A DNA stretch of 31,495 nt. It comes from Rhizophlyctis rosea (lineage: Eukaryota; Chytridiomycota; Chytridiomycetes; Rhizophlyctidales; Rhizophlyctidaceae). Where the stretch lies: contig JADGJC010000234.1 in assembly GCA_027596075.1 (NCBI GenBank), positions 1 to 31,495 of the forward strand, given 5' to 3'. The translations under genes were made by a program, and so were the position numbers. The notes beneath the pieces are model-generated. The model saw only the letters and a program-made list of their open reading frames with translations, had not been told where the DNA came from and did not search any database. How positions within the stretch are numbered: the first letter of the stretch is position 1; each line of letters begins with the position of its first letter. Below are positions 9,291-19,738 of this stretch, piece after piece.

Positions 9291-12200
9291 CTAAACATCA
9301 AACTTTTGGTTAACCATCGCCAAATACAAATCCATCAAGATATGCAACGCCCCCGTGTTCAAGCCAAAAAACGCTCTCGGGTGATGACTGAGCCATGTAT
9401 AATAAACCTGCACCGTGTTGACTTTAAACCTTCGATGTGCATAGATCCACCCAACGACGAGAGCGAAGATCTCTGATAGCCAGGTCAAAGCGCTACGTAT
9501 CCGCACGGTGCGAAGTCGTTCGGGTTCCATGATGTAGTTTTTGTAGCAATCAGCGTTGGGTGTTAGGGACAGCATGGTGGGGGTCAGAAGGAAGACGATC
9601 ATCTGTAAGGATGATTTAGTGGCAAGGCCAAATCTTCAATCGGACGCCGCCGCCAGTCACGGACTGTGCGGAAGGGGTAGGGAGTAGTAGGCGCAAGAAC
9701 TTGACCTCACCGTCATGTTCAAAGCCAAGTTCTCATTCATCCATTGTATCAGCTTAGCTCTCACATGCCGCTCATACCGCCGTTCATAATCCGTATCGGC
9801 ATCCTCATCCCCTTTTCCCTTCCCCTTCCCTCCCATACTCATCCTCCCCGGCAACACAATCTTCGACTCCCCCATTCCATGCTCCTCCCTTCCCTGTTCC
9901 CCCCCATCCCGCAAACCGGAAATCATAACTCCCCCCAAATCCCCATCAACCTCATTCTGACTACTTTTCCGCCTCACCACCGACCCACCATGCACCTCCA
10001 CATTACCACCAGGCGCGTGAGCATCGTTCCCCCGCTTGAACCCCATTTCCGCATCCTCCTCACCACTTTCCAAAGCATTGCTCTTCAGAGATCCTCTCAC
10101 AGGCTGCGGTACTAACGGCGCAGGTTTTGCAACAGACTGAGGTGGGAAAATTCGTTCGGTAAGGTTGAACATGAATCTACTTGTCGAGAGGGGCATCCAC
10201 AATGATTGCTGAAAAAAAAAAACTTCGATGAGATGAAGACTCAAACGGTCGGTGACAAGGTAACACCACAACAACATTCATGGTCAACGGTTACCTGCAG
10301 ACAATTCAACGCAGCAAAACCTATAGTGGACCAAGCGGTGGTAAATTGTGAAGTTTGAAGATTTCTGTAGAATACTGAGGCGGACGATAACCAAGGACAG
10401 ATGTGAGTCATGGGTAACAGGTTCAAAACACCCCAAATCCAGAACGACTTACTGTAATACGTCATATGAATAAAGTAATGCATCATGAACGATGAAGGAC
10501 AATACTGATTGATCTTGCTAACCAGTTTCGTCGCGATGAAAGTGAAGATCACCGCAATAGCTCCGAGGGACTGGACCAGCGCTGTAGCGGGCACCAAATG
10601 AGAGGTTTAAACACCGGCTGTCATGGCTTCTAATCAACATGGAACTTGCCAATATCCGCAAAAGCGTTCTTATGTGAAGACTGCATGAACTGCCATGAGA
10701 ATATCTGCCGACAAAATCCATCAGTCAGGAATTGCCGGACAGCAAATCAAGCAACAACAAGCACGTATCACCAACCTGCCCAGCATAATAACTCAACGGC
10801 ATAGTCATCGCCGCAAACTTCGCAATGGTATGCCACGCCTGTGGAGCTACCGCCACATTATTCAGCATCTCGTCCTCCCACTGATGCAAAGCAACAGTCT
10901 CCGTCACGACGGGAATGACAGGTGGTTGAGGTTTGAATTTCGGGTCCTCCAACAAACCAGCCGCAACCAAGTTTCTATGTGATCCACCGTGGTGTCGCTT
11001 TGATGATGATAGATTCGTACTTCTCCCTCCGGAATCCGTCGGTTTTCCTTTTCCCACTTTTTCCTTTTTGGGACTGCTGGTTTCTTCTCCCTCATCCTCT
11101 CCTACCTCCTCCAATAGCTTCGGGTTATTCCCACCCACAGTCTGCGCTCTCTGCAGAGTCTGATCTGCAACCGAAGCTCGCGCAATCCCATTCTGTTCCC
11201 CATGTAATCTAGAATCCGCAATCGAGCCTCTGCCAACCCCAAGCTGCCCCTTCTGGAGTGTTTGATCCGCTCTGCCGAGCCCTCCCGACGGCCTTTGGAG
11301 TGTTTGCTCCCCCATAAAACCTCTAAGCGGATCAGCCTGGGACATAGACCGCGTTCCGGATCTACTCATACTCCCACCACTCTCATCCAACATCTCCTGA
11401 TCCTTTGTAAGATCTGGTCCCTCAACCTTCTTCCCCTCTGGAAAAACAACCGTCCCACTATCTTCACCCCTGAACAACGTCTCCTCCGCATCAACCTTCG
11501 AATCAATCCCCGAAACAGGCCGCTCCTCCTTCTTCACACTTTTCTTCTTCTTCCCCTTCCCCTTCCGATCCTTCTTCGTGCCCCCTCCCATCTCCTGAAT
11601 CAACCAAAGCTTCTTCATCTCCCCCTCCTGCTTCCCCAGCGCCGGTCCCAGTGTAAGCCCCGTGATAACCGGACACCAGATTTTAGATTGAATAAGCGGA
11701 ACAAGAATGTGCCGCGGAAGGAAGTATGTGACGGTTGGTATGATGTATGCGAGCGGTTGGGCAACTGCCACGAATTTTGCATGGTCGCCAAAACCTCGCG
11801 GGAAATGTTGGGGGAAAAGGGTGTTCCACCAAGCTGACTGGAAGAAGCCCTTAGTGGAATGATGGCACGAGGGCAGGAAATCGACAGTTACACATATCTA
11901 CTCACCGACTGTATCGCCGTACTAAACGTATACGTCGCGAAAAAACCCATAAAAAACAACCAATAATTCATCCGATCACACTGCGGATCTTCTTTTGCTA
12001 CGGACGGTAATCGAAGCGGTATGGACAGCCATGCCAATATGAGTAGACAAACAACTGAAAACCCAGCAATCAACGTAAGGGCCGGGCATGTACGGAGGCA
12101 AATGGACGTGCGATGGCAGATCTGCGCATAGAAGCGCGGAACGGCGTTGGAGGACGGCTCATGAGGCATTGAGAGTATGTTAGTATTATGGGTATTGCAT

Positions 12201-12382
12201 CGGAGCAGAGGGGGTAGAGACAGGGAGGGAAAGGGGCCCAAACCCTCCGCATGAGAAATGCTCACATCAACAAGTCCCAAAATACAAACATGGAAAGATC
12301 CAGGTTCCGGGTATAGGGGCCACCGATAGGGGCATTGATCCTCGACGTCAATCTGATCGGACGCTAGCATGGTGGTCGGCAT
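9291..12382 (-). CDS. Large multi-pass membrane protein with a long cytosolic-type loop (about 834 aa, 8 exons), family not recognised
   Basis: Exons, leftwards: 12382-12266, 12157-11906, 11837-10776, 10704-10650, 10581-10453, 10374-10295, 10208-9711, 9602-9291. All junctions keep frame (2505 nt). Intron 1 contains an exact TACTAAC branch site. Intron 4 (10582-10649) begins GCAAGT and ends CAG, so it appears to be GC-AG. Hydrophobic segments include LTLIAGFSVVCLLILAW, NYWLFFMGFFATYTF, PLAYIIPTVTYFL, LGAIAVIFTFIATKLV and ALTWLSEIFALVVGW, with others between. A disordered, charged insert of about 250 residues (roughly 190-440) carries a Lys-rich tract (GKGKKKKSVKK) and QTLQ repeats; a second charged loop in exon 7 is Gly/Lys/Glu-rich. 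The first Met (12382) is the first in-frame ATG, but 12370 or an upstream exon is possible. Transport or scaffold roles would be guesses. Confidence 0.75.
11136..11318 (-). repeat. Degenerate coding repeat around QTLQ(R/K) in the disordered loop
   Basis: Residues about 297-357 of the membrane protein contain three QTLQ motifs (EQTLQRP, DQTLQKG, DQTLQRA) separated by Gly/Arg/Ala-rich spacers with similar ends (GLGRAD, GRGSIAD, ARASVAD). This looks like an old tandem duplication of short linear motifs. Confidence 0.55.
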
Positions 12383-12933
12383 GAAACACACTGTAGTAAT
12401 ACAATCGGACACCTGTGATCTAAGGACCCCTCGGAGCAGGGATTGAGTTTATGATCGTGGTGGCATCTCAGAGTCAAAACATATGGAGATTTCGATTCAT
12501 AGGTACAATTTTTCCTGGCAAAACATTGATTTCAAGCTCCGTCCATGGGTTGCAGTTGCACTTCAATGACGCAATGTGCACTCAATCGCCCAGGTTGGAA
12601 AGGTGAACTATCTTTGAATGAGAACTTTGCTCTGACAAACGTAGGTCGGTGTAAAAGGTGGAAAGCCGAATGTTCAACAACGTCACCGAGAAAAGCTTGT
12701 GGTTCGCTACTCGAACGAGGAGAAGGAGAAACGAGTTTTAATTCTAATTCCCAATGTTTTGCAAGTCTTTAACCAGGTGTCTCCAGATTTCATCACGTAA
12801 ATGCAATCAAGGCACATCGGATGGCAAACACGGACATCACATGGAATCAGGCTATATACATTATCCACAAGGATCTCTCCGGAGGAATGGCACGCCATAC
12901 CATATCTCTGCATACACTCCGCTAACCAATCAC
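12383..12933. other. Intergenic region: promoter side of the membrane protein gene and 3' side of the SSADH gene
   Basis: Short frames only, without domain or splice logic. Both neighbours are on the minus strand, so this stretch holds the SSADH terminator side and the membrane-protein promoter. No clear TATA box was recognised. Confidence 0.45.
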
Positions 12934-15070
12934 CTATTTCACGCCTAAACAAATATACTTCACATCTACATATTCATCAATCCCATACTTGCTACCCTCT
13001 CTCCCCATCCCAGATTCCTTTACACCGCCGAAAGGAGCAGTTTCCGAAGATATCAAACCTGCCACCATGATATCGTCGTTTGAGAAACTGGAGGACCAAC
13101 ATCAATTACCATCAAAATATCATCTTACCTTCATTCACCCCTACCATCCCGACTTCCAAAGCCTCGGCAACACGGAATATTCTACTAACATCACGTGAAT
13201 AGAAATATCCAGCAAGGCCGTAGGGAGTATCGTTTGCGTGTCGGATGACTAGAAAGCAATGTCAGTGGGTGGGACCCTCATACATTCCGCCCCACACGCA
13301 ACCCACACAAACCTTCCTCCTCCGTCTCAAACCGGAACAACGCCGCCAAAGGCCCAAAAGTCTCCTCCTGCGCCACAACCGCATCGCTCGAAATCCCCGT
13401 CAAAACAGTCGGCTCCCAAAAGTTCCCTCCCCTCTCATGTGCTTTCCCACCAACCACCGCTTTCGCCCCACCCCCAATCGCATCCTCAACATGCCGCCTA
13501 ACCTTCTCCAATCCCGCACTAGTAATCAACGGACCAATCTTGACACCCTCATCAAGACCATGCCCAACTTTCAATGCCTTCACACGCGCAGCAAGCTTAG
13601 AGGCAAACGCATCGTAGACGGAGGACTGGACGTAGATGCGGTTGACGCAGACACATGTTTGACCTGCATTGCGGAATTTGGAAGAAATGCAACCTTCTAC
13701 GGCTGCATCAAGATCTGCATCCTCTGTAAATAACCAATGGAAGACATCAGCTGCGATCAAATGAACGCGGAAGTCCTCAATATTGCGTACCAAAAACAAT
13801 GAACGGCGCGTTTCCCCCAAGCTCAAGGGACACCCGCTTCATGGTCCCTGCTGCCTGTTTCATCAGAATCTTACCAACACCTGTCTACTCATTGAAAGCA
13901 TCAGCATTTCACATCCCAGTGCCCAGTTTGCAAAACGCTCACTCACCGAGCCAGTGAACGATATCTTCCGAACTTTGGGATTGGTAGTCAACTCCTCCCC
14001 CAACGCCTTTGTCGCAGCTCCACTTTCACTAGTGACCACATTAAACACTCCTGCTGGGATACCAGCCTCCTCCCCCAAAGCCGCAATTGCCAATGCCGAC
14101 AACGGTGTCTCACTGGCAGGTTTGAGGACCGCTGTACACCCCGCAGCAAAAGCGGCACCGGCTTTTCGGGTAATCATGGCGATCGGAAAGTTCCATGGGG
14201 TTATAAGGCCACATACGCCGACAGGTTGCTTCATTGCCAAGGTCCGTTGTGTGGTTGCGAAGGGCGGGATAACATCACCGTATAGGCGCGGTGCCTCTTC
14301 TGAGAACCACTGAATGAATGAGGCGCCGTATGCCACTTCACTTTTGGACTTTGCATATAACCTATCAGCACTTTTCGCCTGATTGCAATGTCCCAATCCA
14401 CTGAAAGCGCTCATACCTCCGCTAGAGGCTTCCCACACTCCAAAGTCATGATCCTAGCTGCGAAACACATCAATCCTCAATGATCCCAGCGGGAAAACAT
14501 AGCATCGGACATACCAAGGTCGCCTGTGTTTGCTATCAACAAGTCATACCATTTCCGCAGGACTTTAGCTCGCGTCTGGAGGCTGGGAGATCAGTCAGAG
14601 CATGATAGAAAGCGAGTTCATCGCATGCATACTCTGGCCGACTCCTGTTTCCATTTGTCAAAGGCTCTCGCGGCGGCATCAATGGCTAGCCGCGCATCCT
14701 CTCTCGACATGTCAGGCACCTGAGCAATTGTTTCCCCGGTTGCAGGATCTAGCAAATGTATGGAAATCAGACTACAAATGAGGTTTGATATGTTTTGATG
14801 TTTCGTAAGCGCTCCCTCCTGTACCTGTGACAGGAAACTTCTTCCCTGACTTTGCACCGACCCATTTTCCATTAATGTACGCTTTCTCACGAAACAGGTG
14901 AGGCTGGAAGTGCTGAATAAGCGCGTGCAGAAAAATCCGGGTGAAGGGCTGCAGATGTCTGTACTAACGTTTGCCAGTCCAGAAATGCTTCTAGCGATAT
15001 GTGAGAAGGGTTGCGGCTGGGTCAAACGCGGAAGCTCTGCACGCCGCGCGCAATTAGATGCACGGAACAT
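12934..15070 (-). CDS. Succinate-semialdehyde dehydrogenase, NAD(P)+, mitochondrial (519 aa, 10 exons)
   Basis: Oxidises succinic semialdehyde to succinate, the last step of the GABA shunt. Exons, leftwards: 15070-14969, 14912-14825, 14748-14633, 14575-14515, 14457-14417, 14348-13947, 13884-13791, 13723-13313, 13248-13129, 13058-12934; total 1560 nt, all junctions in frame. The first 34 residues ([16 protein letters not shown]...) are Arg-rich without acidic residues except one Glu, fitting a mitochondrial presequence. Family motifs: PWNFP (187-191), LKPASE with K212, FTGSTGVGK (267-275), LELGG with general base E291, and GQTCVC with nucleophile C325 and second Cys C327. The end KYICLGVK matches SSADH C-termini. 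The GQTCVC pair is the site of the redox switch known in human SSADH. Intron 1 is only 56 nt; it is inferred because the presequence and catalytic frames differ. Orthologue of yeast UGA2 or human ALDH5A1. Confidence 0.95.
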
Positions 15071-15755
15071 AGTCGTGAAGGGTACTAGCAGCGGTGGGGT
15101 TATCAAACGCTGATGTCACGTCGATTGAGCATATGGGGTTGTAAGATGGGTGGGAAAGTTGGGGGAGAAGGAGTGGGGAATGCAGGGGATTGGGGACGAG
15201 GAACGTGGTGATGATGTCACGTGTCACACGAAGTGTTTGTAAATTGCCAAGCTAAGAGCTAAGCTGCTACACAGCTACAGTCGCCGTCGTGCAAACCATT
15301 TCCCACCTTGCCCGCATTTTCTTTTTCATGCAACGCTGGCATCGGCGCATGTAGTTGACCGTTCCAGTAAGTCACAGAGGAAAGGGGTGCAATACATAAG
15401 GGACCGCAACAGAAGCATGACCAGGGTGAATTACTGTATCAATCTCTGAAATTCGGAGGTACTGGTGTAAATCAATGCGGCCATGTCAAGTATGCATGTT
15501 GCAAGGGTGATTTGTGCGTTGATGGGTAGCGCTGTTCTCTACTCGTCAATCTTCCGTGACTGTGTGCGTCTATGTGTATGTACAAGTTGCCCCTTCCCAG
15601 AAAATGGTCAGTCTAAGCGTCCCGGAACATCTCAGTCATCTCCATCTCCCATATCCTCAGCAGCAAGCCCAGTCACCTAGTCTATGTACATTGAACACTG
15701 CTTCTCACTGACTGTGTAGCGCTCCCGCTATTGTTCACTCCATATAGTAGCTGGA
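15071..15755. other. Intergenic region: promoter side of the SSADH gene, 3' side of the Cys-rich membrane protein gene
   Basis: No gene was recognised; the frame 15483-15680 has no domain. A CACGTG site lies at 15218-15223, in front of the SSADH gene. Confidence 0.45.
15218..15223. promoter_or_regulatory. E-box CACGTG upstream of the SSADH gene
   Basis: CACGTG in the context TGTCACGTGTCACAC, 148 bp upstream of the SSADH start codon. CACGTG is bound by bHLH factors in fungi. The use of this copy is inferred only from position and the partial palindrome around it. Confidence 0.3.
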
Positions 15756-16399
15756 CTAAGGAGTAGGCAATTGGCTGCAGGTGAGGAAGAGGAGAGCAAT
15801 AACACCAGCAAACACGTAGGGATGTCTGCTATCAGTATCGAATTGAACCAATCAGCAAGCAACGCCGTTATAACGCCGTGAATCGTTCAAGAGCTATCAC
15901 GCCAGTCCACTCACCTCCCTCACCACTCAATCCTAAACCTCAACAACAACCACATACTCAACGCCAAATAAGCATACCAAAAACAATTCAACCGAAACGT
16001 ATCCATCCCCAAATATCCATCTATAGCCTCCTTCAAAATCTCACAATCCACCTGCCGCCCCGCATTCCTCGGCACAAACCCCTCACACCGCCAACAATTA
16101 AATGCCCCCTTAAAACAATACTTGTCCCCATGACTCGTGGTAGCTTCCGCAAGCGCATACATGTCCTTCTTGACGTACCGCACAAAGTTGAGGTTGGTCG
16201 TGATTTTGGTGTAGAGTTTGCCGTAGTAGGAGCAGCGTGTGCAGGTTAAACCGACGCACTTTCTGCAGTTTCGTTTTTTGGAAATTTGGATGGAGGTGAA
16301 GGCTTCGAGTTCACCGACGAAGTTTGCTTGGGTGGGGATGGTGGTGCGCGCCCAGAAGATGAAGGGGAGGGCGGCAAGGAATGGGCCGAGAAGGAACAT
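15756..16399 (-). CDS. Small Cys-rich membrane protein (about 182 aa, 2 exons), unknown family
   Basis: Exons, leftwards: 16399-15924 and 15828-15756. The intron (GTGAGG donor, 95 nt) removes an in-frame stop after RFRIE and adds RHPYVFAGVIALLFLTCSQL, a hydrophobic C-terminus. An N-terminal hydrophobic stretch (MFLLGPFLAALPFIFWA) may be a signal peptide or anchor; a second segment is FWYAYLALSMWLLL (140-153). Between them are Cys pairs at 45/48 and 53/56 (CxxC-x4-CxxC) and further Cys at 95, 102, 105 and 119, which could bind zinc or form disulfides. The start is the first ATG of the frame; the frame is open a little further upstream, so an extra 5' exon is possible. No family was recognised. 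Confidence 0.58.
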
Positions 16400-17824
16400 T
16401 GGTGGATCTTGTGTTGATACCGCACTTGGGAGGGGCCGCCGTTCTCAGAAAACGTTGGGTATTGGACCGTGGTGAGGTCGGAGAGTATGGGGCGGAAAGA
16501 CTATCTGTACTGAATATTGTATCGAAGACCAATGTTACACACTTCCACGCCTTAAGATCGTCAATGTACTGAAGTCCGAGTCGGATGCTATATTGGCTAT
16601 GTGCTCACTAAGTGATCACGATTAGTTGAGTGAGAAGTATATAAACACGGCAACAAGGCGAAACATTGCAGCGAGCGACTGTTAGCAATGCGCTCGTGTT
16701 GTTGCGTAATGGCGGAGGTTGTTCAAGTGTCAAAGAGGACACGTGTGAATGGCGACTTGGCAAACGGGACATGACACAAGGATTGAAGGCCGCATGAGAT
16801 CGCTGTAATGAACCAAGCCACCCCTCCCTTCTCATGCTCGTTGGGTGAACCCGGGCCGGCAGCCCCACCGCAGAACGAGGACGAGTGCTGCAGATCCGTC
16901 AATTGTCCCAAGGGGAGGGCTCAGTCACCCCACACCAGATATGCATGATGGTTCAATTGACGTGCGCAAGAAACCGGTTCGTTAGTCGAAATAGGATAGG
17001 AGGGATGAGCGGGATGGGAATTTGCGGTGAGCAGGGTTCCATCACGAACAAACGCGTCACGGATTTATTGCGTTTGAGACCCTGCTTACGCGAGCATGGG
17101 GTCCGGTGACTGAACTGAGAACTCTCTCCGACCGATTTTACATGTAACCGGCAGCATCCACATCCGCCATCCTCAGGGTCCTTGTGGGAAGAAAGGTCCG
17201 AACTGGTGGGACGGGAGGAATGAATGGTGCAAACCGGTGATCGATTGGGCCGTTCGGCACGGTGCTCATGGGCTCATGAGTTTGCTGAGTCTGTTGAACA
17301 GCTGAACCCTCAATATGGTTGTGTGATCATCACCCACATCTGGGTTTGGCAATGTCATCTGCGCTGGTCTTTCGGCGGCATCCGAACAGTCTGGAAGGGC
17401 AGCAGCAAATTGGAACGGAAAGTCTGCATCGGCCTTGAGGGAACCACATGATGTAAGAAAGGTAAATTATCGCCCAAGCCTCACTCTAAGTAATCCCGCA
17501 TTTCACCTGTGCCAAAAATAGGTCGACCTTGCAGTGTCGGTCCATGGAGTTGACACCGCAGACAGTCACTGCAGACAATTTTGATCACCTCAACCATCCA
17601 AAAAAAGACAATGAATAGCAATAAAACTGCGCCAAAATAGGTGACTTGACATATTTCTCAGTACTAAGTAGCATTCATGTGGGCCACAACCCCACTTCCC
17701 ATTCCGCAAAGAAATACAAAAGTAACCACCCTCAAGCTTGCCGGTTCCGGCAAACCCTCCTCTTTCCTTTCCAGTCACTACCTTGTCACACAACAAAACA
17801 GCTTACAGTCTTCAGCCTACCAAA
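16400..17824. other. Divergent intergenic region of about 1.4 kb without a supported gene
   Basis: Lies between the minus-strand Cys-rich gene and the plus-strand zinc-finger gene. Frames such as 16885-17109 and 17224-17451 have no domain. A TATATAAA at 16638-16645 precedes only a 27-codon open frame (ATG 16688). A pyrimidine-rich tract (CCTCCTCTTTCCTTTCC) at about 17756-17772 probably belongs to the 5' region of the zinc-finger gene. Confidence 0.45.
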
Positions 17825-18946
17825 ATGGAGTGGGGGGTCGACCTAAGCTTCAGTTTCACCTTGAGACCACCAGCCGACGTTCAACAAACCCAACGACCAC
17901 CATCTCCAGGTGTCCAGCTAACTTCGCCTTCACAATGGGGTGGATCCTTTCCGTCGACTTTTGAGGATATTTTGGGGACTTCGGAAACCGCGCCTACTGG
18001 TTGGGCCGGGACAGGAGGGATGGATGCGATGAAGGTGTATTTGCCTACGGTGGAGACGGGGGATGTAAAGCTAGTATCGCCGTTGGGAATGGAGGGGATG
18101 AAGTATGAGGAGTTGGCAAGCGACTATGGACCGGGCTCGTTGCCGCATCTTTTAGGAAGTTCATTATCGGATTCGGCTTCGACCGCGTCTCCTTCTCCGC
18201 AGCTGTCTTTCGGACGGTCGCCATCGCCGCCGCACGACGACATGATTCATTTGACTCGGACGGTGGAACACCTTCGTCACTCTCAGAGCGCTCATAATGT
18301 CGGATGGACGGGGATGGGCATGGGTTCCGGCATGGGAATGGTGCCCTCGTATTCCGTCCCCTCTTTCGCCAGCCTAAGCGACATCCAATCAGTCGACTCA
18401 GGAAGCGGAACATCAACACCAAAATGGGAATGGGATGGAGAAGAAGAAGTCAAGGAGGAATCACTACCATCCTCCCCCATGATGTCCCACTCCAACCTCA
18501 ACGTCCACCCCCTCCGACACACCCACTCAGCACCCAGCCTCCTCTCCCAATTCTACGCCTCAGACGACACAATCTCCTCCACCTCCCAATTATCCTCCCC
18601 CGACGCCTCCCAACCAACCTCCAAACCCACACGTGAACGCTCCTCCCCACCCCAAGGCCCCCGAATCTACCGCTGCTGGATGCCAGACTGTTCAAAATGC
18701 TACGGAACAGGCGCAGGACTACGTTACCACCTTCGTCATTTCCACAAGCTAACACACATCCCTCGACAACCTCCTATCCGCATCGCGAGGATAAAGCCGG
18801 ATTTCTACGAGTGCTTGAAGTGTGGGAAGCGGTATGGGACTGCTGCTGGGTTGAGGTATCACAAGAAGACATTTGTGCATCCTGCAGATGCTAGTGGTAG
18901 TGTCATGGTCAAGACAGATTTCAATAATACGACACCGGAGTGGTAG
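17825..18946 (+). CDS. C2H2 zinc-finger protein with two C-terminal fingers (373 aa)
   Basis: Single exon. The start is the ATG in context CAAAATGG at 17825; the frame runs upstream only without an ATG. Residues 1-280 are low-complexity, rich in Ser, Pro and Gly (for example GMGMGSGMGM) with an acidic patch (WEWDGEEEVKEE), as in activation regions. Finger 1 is C284-x4-C289-x12-H302-x4-H307 and finger 2 is C330-x2-C333-x12-H346-x5-H352. Both fingers contain YGT(G/A)AGLRYH, reminiscent of the KRYKNxNGLKYH fingers of the fungal Sfp1 type, so the two are probably an internal duplication. A sequence-specific transcription factor is most likely; target genes are unknown. Confidence 0.82.
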   Translation: MEWGVDLSFSFTLRPPADVQQTQRPPSPGVQLTSPSQWGGSFPSTFEDILGTSETAPTGWAGTGGMDAMKVYLPTVETGDVKLVSPLGMEGMKYEELASDYGPGSLPHLLGSSLSDSASTASPSPQLSFGRSPSPPHDDMIHLTRTVEHLRHSQSAHNVGWTGMGMGSGMGMVPSYSVPSFASLSDIQSVDSGSGTSTPKWEWDGEEEVKEESLPSSPMMSHSNLNVHPLRHTHSAPSLLSQFYASDDTISSTSQLSSPDASQPTSKPTRERSSPPQGPRIYRCWMPDCSKCYGTGAGLRYHLRHFHKLTHIPRQPPIRIARIKPDFYECLKCGKRYGTAAGLRYHKKTFVHPADASGSVMVKTDFNNTTPEW

Positions 18947-19738
18947 TTATGATTCTTTGGACGTTGAGGGATGATTACCATTGTAGAGTCGTTTACATAT
19001 AGAGTAGTTAATATAGACATATAGATTTATAGAGATGATAGACTCATAGAGCACCTGTAAATATAATGCAAATTCAGATTTACTTCCTCATGATTAGCCT
19101 GGTGGGAGTTTGCTGGACGTTGTGCGGAGTTATGGATTGGAAGTCATGCATAGATACGGCATGTGATGGAGAATGTGTAGTTGACATTGTATTATTAGCC
19201 CTTCCTTTTTTGCTTCGACCAATGCTAGCGCATCATTATGTAGGGATCGATCCGTCGGAGGGGTTGCATACGCAATCCCGCTCGGTTACGATGATTTGGT
19301 TTAACCCCATAAAGTATAAAAGCCACCACCGAGCATAAAAGCCACCACCAAGACAGGTGCGCTTCTGAAGGATTAGATGATTCCGCTGCCACAAAATATC
19401 ATAACCTTGTCCAGCCCACAAGCCCACATTATCAACGGCTCCCCTCCTCCCGTCTGACACCCTATTTCTCGACATTAGCGCAACAATATGGCAGTCTGAT
19501 TCTTGATGATCACTACCGAATTGATGCAAGACAATTCCATCACCGAATCCTATTACCAAAAATCACCAAGAAATCAAGGATGATTTTGCACGAGTTGCAG
19601 GGATGTCCCTTCACACCCGCGATTGCATAAGCTGCAAACCCCGGAATGTTGGCCCTCAAAATCCTGCAACAGTAAATAAACAATCTTCTCTTTCGTCGTC
19701 CGGTCATCTCAACGCCCAGAGTACTTCGTCCAACGACG
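18947..19738. other. Intergenic region between the zinc-finger gene and F-box gene 2
   Basis: Begins with an AT-rich 3' region containing repeated ATAGA-like words (about 18998-19050). A 15-bp direct repeat with TATAAAA lies at 19316-19349. Short frames (19066-19338 and the antisense 19236-19559) show no domain. Confidence 0.45.
19316..19349 (+). repeat. Two-copy tandem repeat of ATAAAAGCCACCACC
   Basis: Exact 15-bp copies at 19316-19330 and 19335-19349, spaced by 4 bp (period 19). The first copy makes a TATAAAA, but the F-box start codon is about 400 bp away, so a core-promoter role is doubtful. Confidence 0.7.

Noticed and set aside
15920..16399. Cys-rich protein ending at RFRIEW
   Set aside because: A GTGAGG donor overlaps that stop, and splicing to 15828 adds a good hydrophobic C-terminus, so the spliced form is preferred.
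16638..16768. Orphan TATATAAA followed by a 27-codon frame starting at 16688
   Set aside because: The frame is too short and has no signal or domain. The motif can occur by chance in an AT-rich flank.
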